From Paraburkholderia sp. CNPSo 3272 (lineage in GTDB: Bacteria > Pseudomonadota > Gammaproteobacteria > Burkholderiales > Burkholderiaceae): a stretch of DNA of 64,000 nucleotides. The DNA lies in NCBI RefSeq assembly GCF_024206495.1, contig NZ_JAMBPQ010000020.1, positions 1 to 64,000 of the forward strand, read 5' to 3'. The notes beneath the pieces are model-generated. The model was not told the DNA's origin, did no database searches, and worked only from the letters and a program-made list of their open reading frames with translations. A program made the translations under genes and the position numbers. This document shows positions 43,563-52,947 of the stretch, in pieces (the first letter of the stretch is position 1; each line of letters starts with the position of its first letter).

Positions 43563-46430
43563 TCAGGCCGGCAACCGCGTGAGTTGCGCGGTCAGCTTGT
43601 CCAGCGTTGCCTGGTATTCTGCCAGTCTTTTCTGCTCCTGCTCAACGACTGCGGGCGGTGCTTTCGCTACAAAACTCTCATTTCCGAGCTTGGCCGTGCA
43701 CTTCGTTACCTCATTGCCGAGGCGCGCGATTTCCTTCGACAGGCGCTCGCGTTCGGCGGCGACGTCGATTTCCACCTTCAGCACGAGCTTGTCCGTCCCT
43801 ACGATAGCAACTGGCGCGCCTGCCGAGGCCGCGTCGAGCGTTGCTTCGTCGGCGATGATCTGGACCTCCGAAAGCTTTGCAAGCGCCTGCGCATAGGGCG
43901 CAAACGTCGCGAGCCGTTCGGCGTTGCCCGTGGCGAGCAGCGGCACCTTCGTGGCCGGCGAGAGGCCCATTTCACCACGCAGGTTGCGGCACGCGTCGAT
44001 CACGGCCTTCAGGTCGGCGGCCCACTGTTCCGCGGCTTCGTCGATCTTCTTTGCTTCCGCCACCGGGTAACGCTGCACCATGATCGATGCTGCGCCTTCG
44101 GCGGCACCCTCGGGGTACGCGTCGGTGAGCGGCGCCACCTTCTGCCACAGCGCTTCGGTGATGAACGGAATCACCGGGTGCGCGAGGCGCAACACCGTTT
44201 CCAGCACGCGCAGCAGCGTGCGGCGCGTGGCGCGCTGCTGCTCGGGCGTACCCGTCTGGATCTGCACCTTCGCCAGTTCCAGGTACCAGTCACAGTATTC
44301 GTCCCAGACGAACTTGTATATGGCGTTGGCCACGTTGTCGAAGCGATAGTCCGCGAAGCCCTTCGCGACTTCGGCTTCCACGCGGTGCAGGAGCGAGACG
44401 ATCCAGCGGTCGGCCGGCGAGAAGTCCGTGTAGCCGCCCGGGCCGCAATCGCCCGGCTGGCATGCGCCCGGCTTGCTGAAACCGCAATCGTGGCCTTCGC
44501 AGTTCATCAGCACGAAGCGCGTGGCGTTCCAGAGCTTGTTGCAGAAGTTGCGATAGCCTTCGCAACGCGCGAGGTCGAAGTTCACGTTGCGGCCGAGCGT
44601 GGCCATGGAAGCCATCGTGAAGCGCAGCGCGTCGGTGCCGAACGCGGGAATGCCCTCCGGGAACTCCTTGCGCGTCTTCTTTTCGATGGTCGCGGCCTGC
44701 TTGGGATTCATGAGGCCGGTCGTGCGCTTGGCGACCAGCGCTTCGAGGTCGATGCCATCGACGATATCGATCGGGTCGAGCGTGTTGCCCTTGCTCTTCG
44801 ACATCTTCTGGCCTTCGGCGTCGCGCACGAGGCCGTGCACGTACACCGTATCGAACGGCACCTTGCCGGTGAAGTGCGTGGTCATCATGACCATGCGCGC
44901 TACCCAGAAGAAGATGATGTCGAAGCCCGTGACCAGCACGGAAGAGGGCAGGAAGGCCTTCAGTTCGGGCGTCTCCTGCGGCCAGCCGAGCGACGAGAAC
45001 GGCACGAGCGCCGACGAGAACCACGTGTCGAGCACGTCTTCGTCGCGCTTCAGTGCGCCCGTGTAGCCCTTTGCTTCGGCCTGCGCGCGCGCCTCTTCCT
45101 CGCTCTTCGCGACGAAGATCTCGCCGTTCTCGCCGTACCAGGCCGGGATCTGGTGGCCCCACCAGAGCTGGCGCGAGATGCACCAGTCCTGGATGTTCTC
45201 GAGCCACTGGTAGTAGGTCGTGGTCCAGTTTTCCGGCACGAACTTGATCTGGCCGCTGCGCACCACGTCGAGCGAAGTTTCGGTGATCGACTTGCCGGGA
45301 TTGAAGGTGCCCTCGGGCGCGGGCTTCGTCATCGCGACGAACCATTGGTCCGTGAGCATCGGCTCGATCACCACGCCCGTGCGGTCGCCGCGCGGCACCA
45401 TCAGCTTGTGCGGCTGCACCGAGTCGAGCAGGCCGAGTGCCTCGAATTCGGCCACGACCTGCTTGCGCGCCTCGAAGCGGTCGAGGCCGCGGTATTTGGC
45501 GGGCGCGTTGTCGTTGACCTTCGCGTCGAGCGTGAGGATCTCGATCATCGGCAGGCCATGGCGCAAGCCCACCTGGTAGTCGTTGAAGTCGTGCGCAGGC
45601 GTGACCTTCACGACGCCCGTGCCGAACTCGCGGTCCACGTATTCGTCGGCGATGATGGGGATCTCGCGGTCCGCGAGCGGCAGCTTCACGGTCTTGCCGA
45701 TCAGGTGCGCGTAGCGCTCGTCTTCCGGGTGGACCATCACGGCCGTGTCGCCGAGCATGGTTTCCGGGCGCGTGGTCGCGACCGTGAGGTGGCCCGAGCC
45801 GTCCGTGAGCGGATAGCGCAGGTGCCACAGGTTGCCGTTTTCCTCTTCGCTCACGACTTCGAGGTCCGAAACGGCGGTGCCCAGCACCGGGTCCCAGTTC
45901 ACGAGGCGCTTGCCGCGATAGATCAGGCCCTGTTCATAGAGGCGCACGAACACGTCGCGCACGGCGGTCGACATCTTGTCGTCCATCGTGAAGTATTCGC
46001 GCGACCAGTCGATCGAGGCGCCCAGACGCCGCACCTGACCCGTGATGGTCGAACCCGACTGCTGCTTCCATTCCCACACGCGCTCGACGAACTTCTCGCG
46101 GCCCAGGTCGTGACGCGAGATCTTCTGCGCGTCGAGCTGGCGCTCGACCACGATCTGCGTGGCGATGCCCGCGTGGTCCGTGCCCGGCACCCACAGCGTG
46201 TTCTCGCCGAGCATGCGGTGATAGCGCGCGAGGCCGTCCATGATCGTCTGGTTGAACGCGTGCCCCATGTGCAGCGTGCCGGTGACGTTGGGCGGCGGCA
46301 ACTGGATCGAGAAGTTGTTGCGGCCGGGCTCGAAGGTCGCGGCGGCGTAGCCTCGACGCTCCCATTCGGGCCCCCAGTGGGCCTCGATCGTCTGGGGCTC
46401 GAAGCTTTTCGCTAGCGTGCTGTCGCTCAT
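43563..46430 (-). CDS. valS: valyl-tRNA synthetase
   Basis: A 955-aa class I synthetase. The HIGH motif appears as PPPNVTGTLHMGHAFNQTIM (about residues 48-67), the KMSKS loop as KMSKSKGNTLDPIDIV (near 555), the editing CP1 domain lies between, and the C-terminus ends in the coiled-coil arm (EIARLGNEVTKCTAKLGNES). It charges tRNA-Val and edits Thr. The length is normal. A TATAAT on the minus strand (plus 46474-46469) lies 39 nt before the ATG. Confidence 0.97.
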   Translation of the reverse strand: MSDSTLAKSFEPQTIEAHWGPEWERRGYAAATFEPGRNNFSIQLPPPNVTGTLHMGHAFNQTIMDGLARYHRMLGENTLWVPGTDHAGIATQIVVERQLDAQKISRHDLGREKFVERVWEWKQQSGSTITGQVRRLGASIDWSREYFTMDDKMSTAVRDVFVRLYEQGLIYRGKRLVNWDPVLGTAVSDLEVVSEEENGNLWHLRYPLTDGSGHLTVATTRPETMLGDTAVMVHPEDERYAHLIGKTVKLPLADREIPIIADEYVDREFGTGVVKVTPAHDFNDYQVGLRHGLPMIEILTLDAKVNDNAPAKYRGLDRFEARKQVVAEFEALGLLDSVQPHKLMVPRGDRTGVVIEPMLTDQWFVAMTKPAPEGTFNPGKSITETSLDVVRSGQIKFVPENWTTTYYQWLENIQDWCISRQLWWGHQIPAWYGENGEIFVAKSEEEARAQAEAKGYTGALKRDEDVLDTWFSSALVPFSSLGWPQETPELKAFLPSSVLVTGFDIIFFWVARMVMMTTHFTGKVPFDTVYVHGLVRDAEGQKMSKSKGNTLDPIDIVDGIDLEALVAKRTTGLMNPKQAATIEKKTRKEFPEGIPAFGTDALRFTMASMATLGRNVNFDLARCEGYRNFCNKLWNATRFVLMNCEGHDCGFSKPGACQPGDCGPGGYTDFSPADRWIVSLLHRVEAEVAKGFADYRFDNVANAIYKFVWDEYCDWYLELAKVQIQTGTPEQQRATRRTLLRVLETVLRLAHPVIPFITEALWQKVAPLTDAYPEGAAEGAASIMVQRYPVAEAKKIDEAAEQWAADLKAVIDACRNLRGEMGLSPATKVPLLATGNAERLATFAPYAQALAKLSEVQIIADEATLDAASAGAPVAIVGTDKLVLKVEIDVAAERERLSKEIARLGNEVTKCTAKLGNESFVAKAPPAVVEQEQKRLAEYQATLDKLTAQLTRLPA

Positions 46431-46609
46431 GGGTGGAATCTGCCGAAAAAAGGATGCGGAAACGTTCGATTATAAGGGGAAGTCCCGCCTGAGCCGACGC
46501 GCCAGCCGAGCTGGGGCGTCGCGCGGGCCATGGCGCAGGCCGCAATGCGGGCGTTCTGCGCGCGAGGCGTGCCGCTTGGGTCACCCAAGCCGCAGCGTGC
46601 GTGCGCACT

Positions 46610-46615
46610 TATAAT
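46610..46615 (+). promoter_or_regulatory. -10 element upstream of uvrD
   Basis: A perfect TATAAT lies 86 nt before uvrD, with no clear -35. A perfect dyad CTTGGG-TCA-CCCAAG lies 20 bp upstream (46575-46589). It is not a LexA-type CTGT-N8-ACAG box. Confidence 0.4.
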
Positions 46616-46701
46616 GGCGATCTGCCATTCAACGACGGCGCGCCTGTGCCGCGCGCCACGTCCCCGGGGTCCCGCCCTGGGGTCACGCTCCTTTTCAGCC
46701 C

Positions 46702-49080
46702 ATGCCCGAACTGCTCGCGAACCTGAACCCCGAACAACTCGCCGCCGTCACGTTGCCCAACGAACCGGCGCTCATTCTGGCCGGGGCCGGCAGCGGCAAG
46801 ACGCGCGTGCTGATCACGCGCATTGCGTGGCTGATCCAGCAGGGCATGGCCTCGCCCTCGACCATCCTGGCCGTGACCTTCACGAACAAGGCCGCGCGCG
46901 AAATGGTGGGGCGCCTCCAGGCGCTTTTGCCCATCGACACGCGCGGCATGTGGATCGGCACGTTCCACGGTCTGTGCAACCGCATGCTGCGCGCGCATTT
47001 CCGCGACGCCGGTCTGCCGCAGACCTTCCAGATCCTCGATACCGCCGACCAGCTTTCGGCCATCAAGCGTCTGATGAAGGGCCTGAACGTCGACGACGAG
47101 AAGTACCCGCCCAAGAACCTGCAGTATTTCATCAACAACGCGAAGGAGCAGGGGCTGCGTCCGAAAGACGTGGATGTGAGCGACGACTTCAACCGCAAAT
47201 TCGTCGAACTCTACGAGGCCTACGACCAGCAGTGCCAGCGCGAAGGCGTGGTCGATTTTGCGGAGCTGCTGCTGCGCTGCTACGAACTGCTCGCGTACAA
47301 CCCGCCGCTGCGCGCGCACTATCAGGGGCGCTTTCGCGACATCCTCGTGGACGAGTTCCAGGACACCAACAAACTCCAGTACGCGTGGCTCAAGCTGCTC
47401 GCGGGGCCGGGCAACGCGATCTTCGCGGTGGGCGACGACGACCAGTCGATCTACGCGTTCCGCGGGGCGAACGTCGGCAACATGCGCGACTTCGAGAACG
47501 AGTTCCGCGTGAAGCACATGATCAAGCTGGAGCAGAACTACCGTTCGCACGGCCATATTCTCGATGCTGCCAACTACCTGATCGCGCATAACTCGCGGCG
47601 TCTGGGCAAGAACCTGCGCACCGATGCGGGCCACGGCGAGCCGGTGCGCGTGTACGAGGCGGCCACCGATTCGCAGGAAGCGGGCTGGATCGTCGAGGAA
47701 ATTCGCGCGCTCATCAACCAGGGGCTGGCGCGCAACGAGATCGCCATTCTTTATCGCAGCAACGCGCAGTCGCGCACGATCGAGCACACGCTCGTGAACG
47801 CGGGCGTGCCGTACAAGGTGTACGGCGGCTTGCGCTTCTTCGAGCGCCAGGAAGTGAAGCATGCGCTCGCGTATCTGCGTCTCATCGACAACCCGAACGA
47901 CGATACGGCGTTCGCGCGCGTCGTGAATTTCCCCACGCGCGGCATTGGCGCGCGCTCGATCGAGCAGCTGGCGGATGCCGCGCGCCTCTACAATTGTTCG
48001 ATGGCCGCGGCCATTCCGTACGTGACGGGCAAGGCAGGCTCGAGCCTGGGTTCGTTCGCCAATCTGGTCGCGAAGATGCGCGCCGAGACCGCGCAGATGA
48101 GCCTGCCGGAAACGGTCGAATACACGGTGCGCATGAGCGGTCTCGCCGAGTTCTATCAGAACGAGCGCGAAGGCCAGGATCGCCTCGAGAACTTGCAGGA
48201 ACTCGTGACCGCGGCCACGGCGTTCGTGAGCGAAGAGGGCTACGGCCTCGACACGCCCGCGCGCTCGATTCCGCTGCGCCCGGGCGCGAGCGCGGTGCCC
48301 GAGATCGTCTCGCAGGACGGCGAGATCGAAGTGCTCGACGCGCCCACGATCACCGATCCCGCGCAGAACCCCGACGTCATGACGCCGCTCGCGGGCTTCC
48401 TCTCGCATGCGTCGCTCGAAGCCGGCGACAACCAGGCGCAGGCAGGCCAGGACGCCGTGCAGCTGATGACGGTGCACGCGGCGAAGGGCCTCGAATTCAC
48501 GGCGGTCTTCATCACCGGTCTCGAAGAGGGCCTGTTCCCGCACGAGAACAGCGCGATGGAAGCCGACGGCCTCGAAGAAGAGCGCCGCCTGATGTACGTG
48601 GCGATCACGCGTGCGAAAGAGCGGCTCTATATCTCGTTCGCGCAGAGCCGCTTGCTGCACGGCCAGACGCGCTACAACGTGCGCTCGCGCTTTTTCGACG
48701 AACTGCCGCAGGAATCGCTCAAGTGGCTCACGCCCAAGGTCGAGGCGGGTTCGCGCTGGGGCGGGCGTTCCGACAACGCCGGCTGGGGCCGCGACTGGTT
48801 TGCGCGTCCGGGCGGCGGCAGTGGCGGCGGCGAAGGCGGCCGTCGCGAGCGCGACGCCTATATCGCCGACAAGAGCCCGGCGCCCGCGTTCGCCAACGAA
48901 CAGCGCGCCGCCGAGACGGGCTTCCGTGTGGGCCAGGGCGTGTTCCACACGAAGTTCGGCGAAGGCACCATCACGGCGCTCGAAGGCAGCGGCACCGACG
49001 CCAAGGCGCAGGTGCGCTTCAAGCGTCACGGCGAGAAGTGGCTCGCGCTGGCGGTGGCCAAGCTGCAGCCGGTGGAGTGA
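46702..49080 (+). CDS. uvrD: UvrD/PcrA-type superfamily 1 DNA helicase
   Basis: A 792-aa 3'-5' helicase. Motifs in order: Q/I region with Walker A AGAGSGKT (about 27-34), VTFTNKAAREM (Ia), VDEFQDTN (II), GDDDQSIYAFRGA (III), QNYRS (IV), VHAAKGLEFTAVF (V) and YVAITRAKERLYI (VI). A glycine-rich linker near residue 705 leads to a C-terminal Tudor-like segment (FHTKFGEGTITALEG) that contacts RNA polymerase in UvrD/PcrA. It acts in nucleotide excision and mismatch repair and in displacing stalled polymerase. Confidence 0.95.
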   Translation: MPELLANLNPEQLAAVTLPNEPALILAGAGSGKTRVLITRIAWLIQQGMASPSTILAVTFTNKAAREMVGRLQALLPIDTRGMWIGTFHGLCNRMLRAHFRDAGLPQTFQILDTADQLSAIKRLMKGLNVDDEKYPPKNLQYFINNAKEQGLRPKDVDVSDDFNRKFVELYEAYDQQCQREGVVDFAELLLRCYELLAYNPPLRAHYQGRFRDILVDEFQDTNKLQYAWLKLLAGPGNAIFAVGDDDQSIYAFRGANVGNMRDFENEFRVKHMIKLEQNYRSHGHILDAANYLIAHNSRRLGKNLRTDAGHGEPVRVYEAATDSQEAGWIVEEIRALINQGLARNEIAILYRSNAQSRTIEHTLVNAGVPYKVYGGLRFFERQEVKHALAYLRLIDNPNDDTAFARVVNFPTRGIGARSIEQLADAARLYNCSMAAAIPYVTGKAGSSLGSFANLVAKMRAETAQMSLPETVEYTVRMSGLAEFYQNEREGQDRLENLQELVTAATAFVSEEGYGLDTPARSIPLRPGASAVPEIVSQDGEIEVLDAPTITDPAQNPDVMTPLAGFLSHASLEAGDNQAQAGQDAVQLMTVHAAKGLEFTAVFITGLEEGLFPHENSAMEADGLEEERRLMYVAITRAKERLYISFAQSRLLHGQTRYNVRSRFFDELPQESLKWLTPKVEAGSRWGGRSDNAGWGRDWFARPGGGSGGGEGGRRERDAYIADKSPAPAFANEQRAAETGFRVGQGVFHTKFGEGTITALEGSGTDAKAQVRFKRHGEKWLALAVAKLQPVE

Positions 49081-49123
49081 GCGCGCGCAAGCCTCAAACG
49101 ACTCAGACGGAAATCATTCGAAG

Positions 49124-49942
49124 ATGAACCTCTCGATCCAGGCGGGCGGCACGACCGCCCGTCCGCTCGGCGTACTCGCCGCGCTGCCCCAGGAACTCGG
49201 CGATCTGATCGCGGCCATGCAGGCCGAATCGGGTGTCGTGACCCGAACGTTCGGCCGGCGTGACTATCACCTCGGCACCGTGCACGGCGCGCCGTGCGTG
49301 GTGACGCTCGCACGCGTCGGCAAGGTCGCGGCGGCCGCCACGGCCAGCGCGCTGATTCATGCGTTCGACGTGGAAGCGATCGTCTTTACGGGTGTCGCCG
49401 GCGGCGTGGGTTCGGGCGTCCACGTGGGCGACGTGGTGGTGGGCGAAACGCTGCTCCAGCACGACATGAACGCGGAGCCGCTGTTCCCGCGTCACGAGAT
49501 CCCGCTGCTCGCGCGCTCGCGTTTCGATGCCGATCATGTGCTGGCGCAGGCGCTCGCCGCCGCCTGCGAGCGTTTCATCGCCGAGGAGGGGCCGGAGTTG
49601 ACGGCGCGCTTCAAGGCCGCGCTGCCGCGCCTGGAGACCGCGCTGCCGCAGGTGCATCGCGGGCTCGTGATCAGCGGCGACCAGTTCGTGGCGAGCGCCG
49701 CGGCCGTGGGCGCGCTGCGCGCGCTGCTGCCCGATGCGCTCGCCGTCGAGATGGAAGGCGCCGCGATCGCCCAGGTCTGCCACGAGTACGACGTGCCGTG
49801 CGCGATCGTGCGCACGATCTCCGATACCGCCGACGAGCACGCGAGCACCTCGTTCTCGAGCTTCCTCACCGATATCGCGGGCACGTACTCGACGGGCATC
49901 CTCAAGCGCTTCCTGGCCGCGTACCGCCCGCTCGCACGCTGA
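49124..49942 (+). CDS. 5'-methylthioadenosine/S-adenosylhomocysteine nucleosidase family protein
   Basis: A 272-aa purine nucleosidase/phosphorylase-fold protein. The N-terminus LGVLAALPQELGDLIAAM, the glycine-rich FTGVAGGVGSGVHVGDVVVG, SGDQFVAS, AVEMEGAAIAQVC (with the ribose-binding Met-Glu) and TISDTADE (with the catalytic Asp) fit MTA/SAH nucleosidases that recycle adenine and methionine. It is somewhat longer than E. coli MtnN (232 aa), with an insert near residues 130-165, so a related nucleoside is possible. It lies 43 bp after uvrD. Confidence 0.87.
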   Translation: MNLSIQAGGTTARPLGVLAALPQELGDLIAAMQAESGVVTRTFGRRDYHLGTVHGAPCVVTLARVGKVAAAATASALIHAFDVEAIVFTGVAGGVGSGVHVGDVVVGETLLQHDMNAEPLFPRHEIPLLARSRFDADHVLAQALAAACERFIAEEGPELTARFKAALPRLETALPQVHRGLVISGDQFVASAAAVGALRALLPDALAVEMEGAAIAQVCHEYDVPCAIVRTISDTADEHASTSFSSFLTDIAGTYSTGILKRFLAAYRPLAR

Positions 49943-49961
49943 GCGGGCGTACGCGCAGGCC

Positions 49962-51860
49962 TCAGTTGTCGCCTGCGTCCACCGCCTCGCGAATCGACTG
50001 CAGCGCCGAGGCGTCCTCGATGGTCGGCAGATCGCCCGGGTCGCGCCCTTCGGCGAGCGCAGCGATCGCGCGCCGCAATAGCTTGCCGGAGCGCGTCTTG
50101 GGCAGCATCGGCACGAAGTGAACGCGCGCGGGCCGGCCGATCGCGCCGAGCTGGCGGTCCACCGTCGCGGTGAGGGAAGCCGCGAGCTTCTGTGCCTCGG
50201 CGGGACTGGCGGCCGCATTCGCGTCGCGCAGCACGACGAACGCGAGCGCCGCCTGACCCTTCACCGCGTCGTTCACGCCCACCACGGCCACTTCCGCGAC
50301 GGCCGCGTGCGACGAGATCGCCTCTTCGATCTCGCGCGTGCCGAGGCGATGGCCCGCCACATTGATCACGTCGTCGGTGCGCCCGAGGATCGTCACGTAG
50401 CCGTCGCTGTCCTGCACGCCCCAGTCGAAGGTCGAATACACCTGCTGGCCAGGCACGCTTTCCCAGTACGTTTTCACGAAGCGCGCATCGTCGCCCCACA
50501 CGGTCTGCATGCAGCCGGGCGGCAACGGGTAGCTGAGCGTGATCACACCCTTCTCGCCTTGCGCGCAGGGCTCGCCCGTATGTTCGTTGCGCAGCACGAG
50601 ATCGTAGCCGTAGCAGGGCACGCCCGGCGAACCAAGCTTTTGCGGCAGCGGATCGACGCCGCGCTGGATCGCCAGCATCGGCCAGCCGGTCTCGGTCTGC
50701 CAGTAGTTGTCGACGACGGGCTTGCCGAGCGCCTCGGAAATCCATTCGGCCGTGGGCTCGTCGAGCGGTTCGCCGGCGAGAAAGAGCGTGCGCAGGCTCG
50801 AAAGATCGGCGCAGTGAAGCAGCGCCGGGTCCTGCTTCTTGAGCACGCGAATGGCCGTCGGCGCCGTGAACATCAGATTGATGCGGTGCTGCTCGACGAG
50901 GCGCCACCAGATGCCGCCATCGGGGCGCACCGGCGTGCCTTCGTACATCACCGTGGTCATGCCCGCGAGCAGCGGCGCATAGATGATGTAGCTGTGACCG
51001 ACCACCCAGCCGATGTCCGAAGCCGTGAACATGGTGTCGCCGGCGCGTCCCTCGAAGATGTATTCCATCGATGCCGCGAGCGCCACCGCGTAGCCGCCCA
51101 CGTCGCGCTGCACGCCCTTGGGTTTGCCCGTCGTGCCCGAGGTGTAGAGGATGTACGAAGGCTCGTTCGATTCGAGCCATTCGCAGGGAATCTGCACGTC
51201 GTAGTGCTGCTCGCGCAGCGGCTCGTAGTCGACGAGATACGGCGCGTTCAGCCGCTCGGGCGCGAGCTGGCGGTCGATCAGCAGCACCTTGGGCGGCGGA
51301 TATTCGGCGCGCGCCATGGCTTCGTCCACGAGCGGCGTGTAGTCGATCACCTTGCCGCCGCGCGCCCCGGCGTCGGCGCTCACGAGCAGCACGGGCTTCG
51401 CGTCGTCCATGCGCGCGGCGAGGCTCGGTGCGGCGAATCCGCCGAACACCACCGAGTGGATTGCGCCCAGGCGCGCACAGGCGAGCATGGCGAACACGGC
51501 CTCCGGAATCATCGGCAGATAGATCAGCACGCGCTCGCCGCGCGCGACGCCGAGCGAGCGCATCACGGCGGCCATGCGGTTCACTTCGGCGTGCAGGTCG
51601 GCGTAGGTGTAGCGCCGCTCGATGCCGGTCTCGGTCGAGACATATACGAGCGCATTCTGGTGCGCGCGCGCCGCGAGGTGACGGTCCACGGCGTTGAAGC
51701 ACAGGTTCGTGCGGCCGCCGCAGAACCAGCGCGCGAAAGGCGGGTTCGAGCGGTCGAGCACATGGTCGAACGGCGTCTCCCAATGGATGCGCTCGGCCTC
51801 GCGGCGCCAGAAGTCGTCGGGGTTCGCGACCGACTCGCAGTGAAAATCGCGGTAACGCAT
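49962..51860 (-). CDS. prpE: propionyl-CoA / acetyl-CoA synthetase
   Basis: A 632-aa acyl-CoA synthetase of the ACS group. The AMP-binding P-loop YTSGTTGKPKGVQRDVGG lies near residue 240, followed by DNYWQTETGWPM (A5), STFDWGVQDSDGYVTILGR (A8 hinge) and the C-terminal KTRSGKLLRRAI with the acetylatable Lys. The N-terminus MRYRDFHCESVANPDDFWRR resembles PrpE rather than Acs. No methylcitrate genes are present, so propionate versus acetate is inferred. ATG 51860 has GGAAGG upstream; the longer frame to 52136 is not conserved. Confidence 0.87.
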   Translation of the reverse strand: MRYRDFHCESVANPDDFWRREAERIHWETPFDHVLDRSNPPFARWFCGGRTNLCFNAVDRHLAARAHQNALVYVSTETGIERRYTYADLHAEVNRMAAVMRSLGVARGERVLIYLPMIPEAVFAMLACARLGAIHSVVFGGFAAPSLAARMDDAKPVLLVSADAGARGGKVIDYTPLVDEAMARAEYPPPKVLLIDRQLAPERLNAPYLVDYEPLREQHYDVQIPCEWLESNEPSYILYTSGTTGKPKGVQRDVGGYAVALAASMEYIFEGRAGDTMFTASDIGWVVGHSYIIYAPLLAGMTTVMYEGTPVRPDGGIWWRLVEQHRINLMFTAPTAIRVLKKQDPALLHCADLSSLRTLFLAGEPLDEPTAEWISEALGKPVVDNYWQTETGWPMLAIQRGVDPLPQKLGSPGVPCYGYDLVLRNEHTGEPCAQGEKGVITLSYPLPPGCMQTVWGDDARFVKTYWESVPGQQVYSTFDWGVQDSDGYVTILGRTDDVINVAGHRLGTREIEEAISSHAAVAEVAVVGVNDAVKGQAALAFVVLRDANAAASPAEAQKLAASLTATVDRQLGAIGRPARVHFVPMLPKTRSGKLLRRAIAALAEGRDPGDLPTIEDASALQSIREAVDAGDN

Positions 51861-52047
51861 GACTACCTTCCTCCCGTGCTGATGGTGCAGCCGTTGGCCG
51901 ATCTGGCGCAGTTTTTCAGGATAGTGCAGTGCAATGCGCCCGGGCAACGCGGGTTCTCCCGCGGATTCTCTCGCAGATTTCCGGGTACGGGCGCATGCTG
52001 TGCGCCCGCCGGGCTCGTGCAAAGCCCGCGCAACCCCTGCGCGGCGC

Positions 52048-52644
52048 TCAGCCGTCGATTTCGGGGTGCTCGAGACGCGGCAGCGGTGCGACGCGCCAGC
52101 GGCGCAGCCAGAGCCGGGCGGCATCGACAGTCGCATCGAGTTGCGCGCGCACCGTGCTCGACAAGCCCGCGCCGTAACAGTCGCTGCCTTGCGGCTGCAC
52201 GCCGATCAGCACGATCTCGCGTGGCGAGCGGCCGCTCAGCTGCGCGCAGGCGAGCGCGTCGGCGAAGGCCATGCCGGGCCGGCTCGGGCGCCGCGTGTAG
52301 AGGTGTTCGGCGGCCGCATCGCCGGTGAGGACGCGCAGCGCGCCCGGCTCGAGCCCGAAATCGATTGCGCTAAGCACGATCAAACGCTGCGTGGATTCGA
52401 CGACGGGCAGCAGCGCGCGGCCGCGCGTGCCGCCTTCCACGAGCTCGACCTGCGCGGGGCATTGCCAGGCCGCTTTCAGTCGCTCGAGCGCGAGCACCCC
52501 AACGCCGGCGTCGCCCCATTGAACGTTGCCTAGACTGAGCACGACCACCCGTTGCGGCGCGAGAGCCTGGCGCTTCGCGAGCCCGGCCAGCGCGCGGCGC
52601 GCGAACGCGCGCACCGCGCCGTCGTCGCGCGCCGTCCGCGGCAT
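52048..52644 (-). CDS. HupD/HybD-like protein lacking nickel ligands
   Basis: A 198-aa protein of the hydrogenase maturation endopeptidase fold. Family phrases are clear: VVVLSLGNVQWGDAGVGVLA, VELVEGGTRG, AIDFGLEPGALRVL and IVLIGVQPQG. Against E. coli HybD, the three Ni-binding residues are all changed: Glu16 is Ala (GDAG), Asp62 is Ser (VLSAID) and His93 is Pro (SRPGMA). So it probably cannot process a hydrogenase large subunit. No hydrogenase gene lies in the window. A putative FNR box is upstream (52745-52758). ATG 52644 has a weak ribosome-binding site, so the start is uncertain. Confidence 0.75.
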   Translation of the reverse strand: MPRTARDDGAVRAFARRALAGLAKRQALAPQRVVVLSLGNVQWGDAGVGVLALERLKAAWQCPAQVELVEGGTRGRALLPVVESTQRLIVLSAIDFGLEPGALRVLTGDAAAEHLYTRRPSRPGMAFADALACAQLSGRSPREIVLIGVQPQGSDCYGAGLSSTVRAQLDATVDAARLWLRRWRVAPLPRLEHPEIDG

Positions 52645-52716
52645 GGCGCCGATTTCGCGAGGTCGATGTAGGCGAAGGATCACGTTGAGGGCTGATTGGA
52701 AGACTGGGGAATAGGA

Positions 52717-52758
52717 ATAATCCGAGTAATCCGACCAACATCCGTTGACATGGATCAA
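52717..52758 (-). promoter_or_regulatory. FNR/ANR-like box and promoter for the HupD-like gene
   Basis: TTGAC-ATGG-ATCAA (52745-52758) matches the FNR consensus TTGAT-N4-ATCAA at 9 of 10 positions. On the minus strand, GATTAT (plus 52722-52717) would be the -10 of a transcript starting near 52710, which puts the box centre at about -41.5, the class II activator position. Confidence 0.5.
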
Positions 52759-52862
52759 ACGAGAGAGGCTTTAACGTGATAAAGACATTGTTTTGCAATA
52801 CTCATCGATTCGCTGTCGGCGCACTGTGCGGCAAGCGCTAACACTCCGTGTGCGCACAGCAA

Positions 52863-52897
52863 CAAAAAAGGGAACGCCAAACTGGCGTTCCCTTTTT
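52863..52897. terminator. terminator of the Aae-type efflux operon
   Basis: Near-perfect 14-bp stem AAAAGGGAACGCCA/TGGCGTTCCCTTTT (52866-52879/52883-52896). On the minus strand it ends the efflux operon; symmetric A and T tracts make it bidirectional. Confidence 0.85.
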
Positions 52898-52947
52898 GCT
52901 TGCGCTGTTGCGTAGCCCGGCTGGCAGTACGCGCCGTCACGGCGCCA

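Noticed and set aside
43584..46415. A 943-codon open frame antisense to valS
   Set aside because: The same codon-phase artefact; ValRS motifs are complete on the other strand.
46575..46589. LexA/SOS box before uvrD
   Set aside because: The dyad CTTGGG-TCA-CCCAAG does not match CTGT-N8-ACAG.
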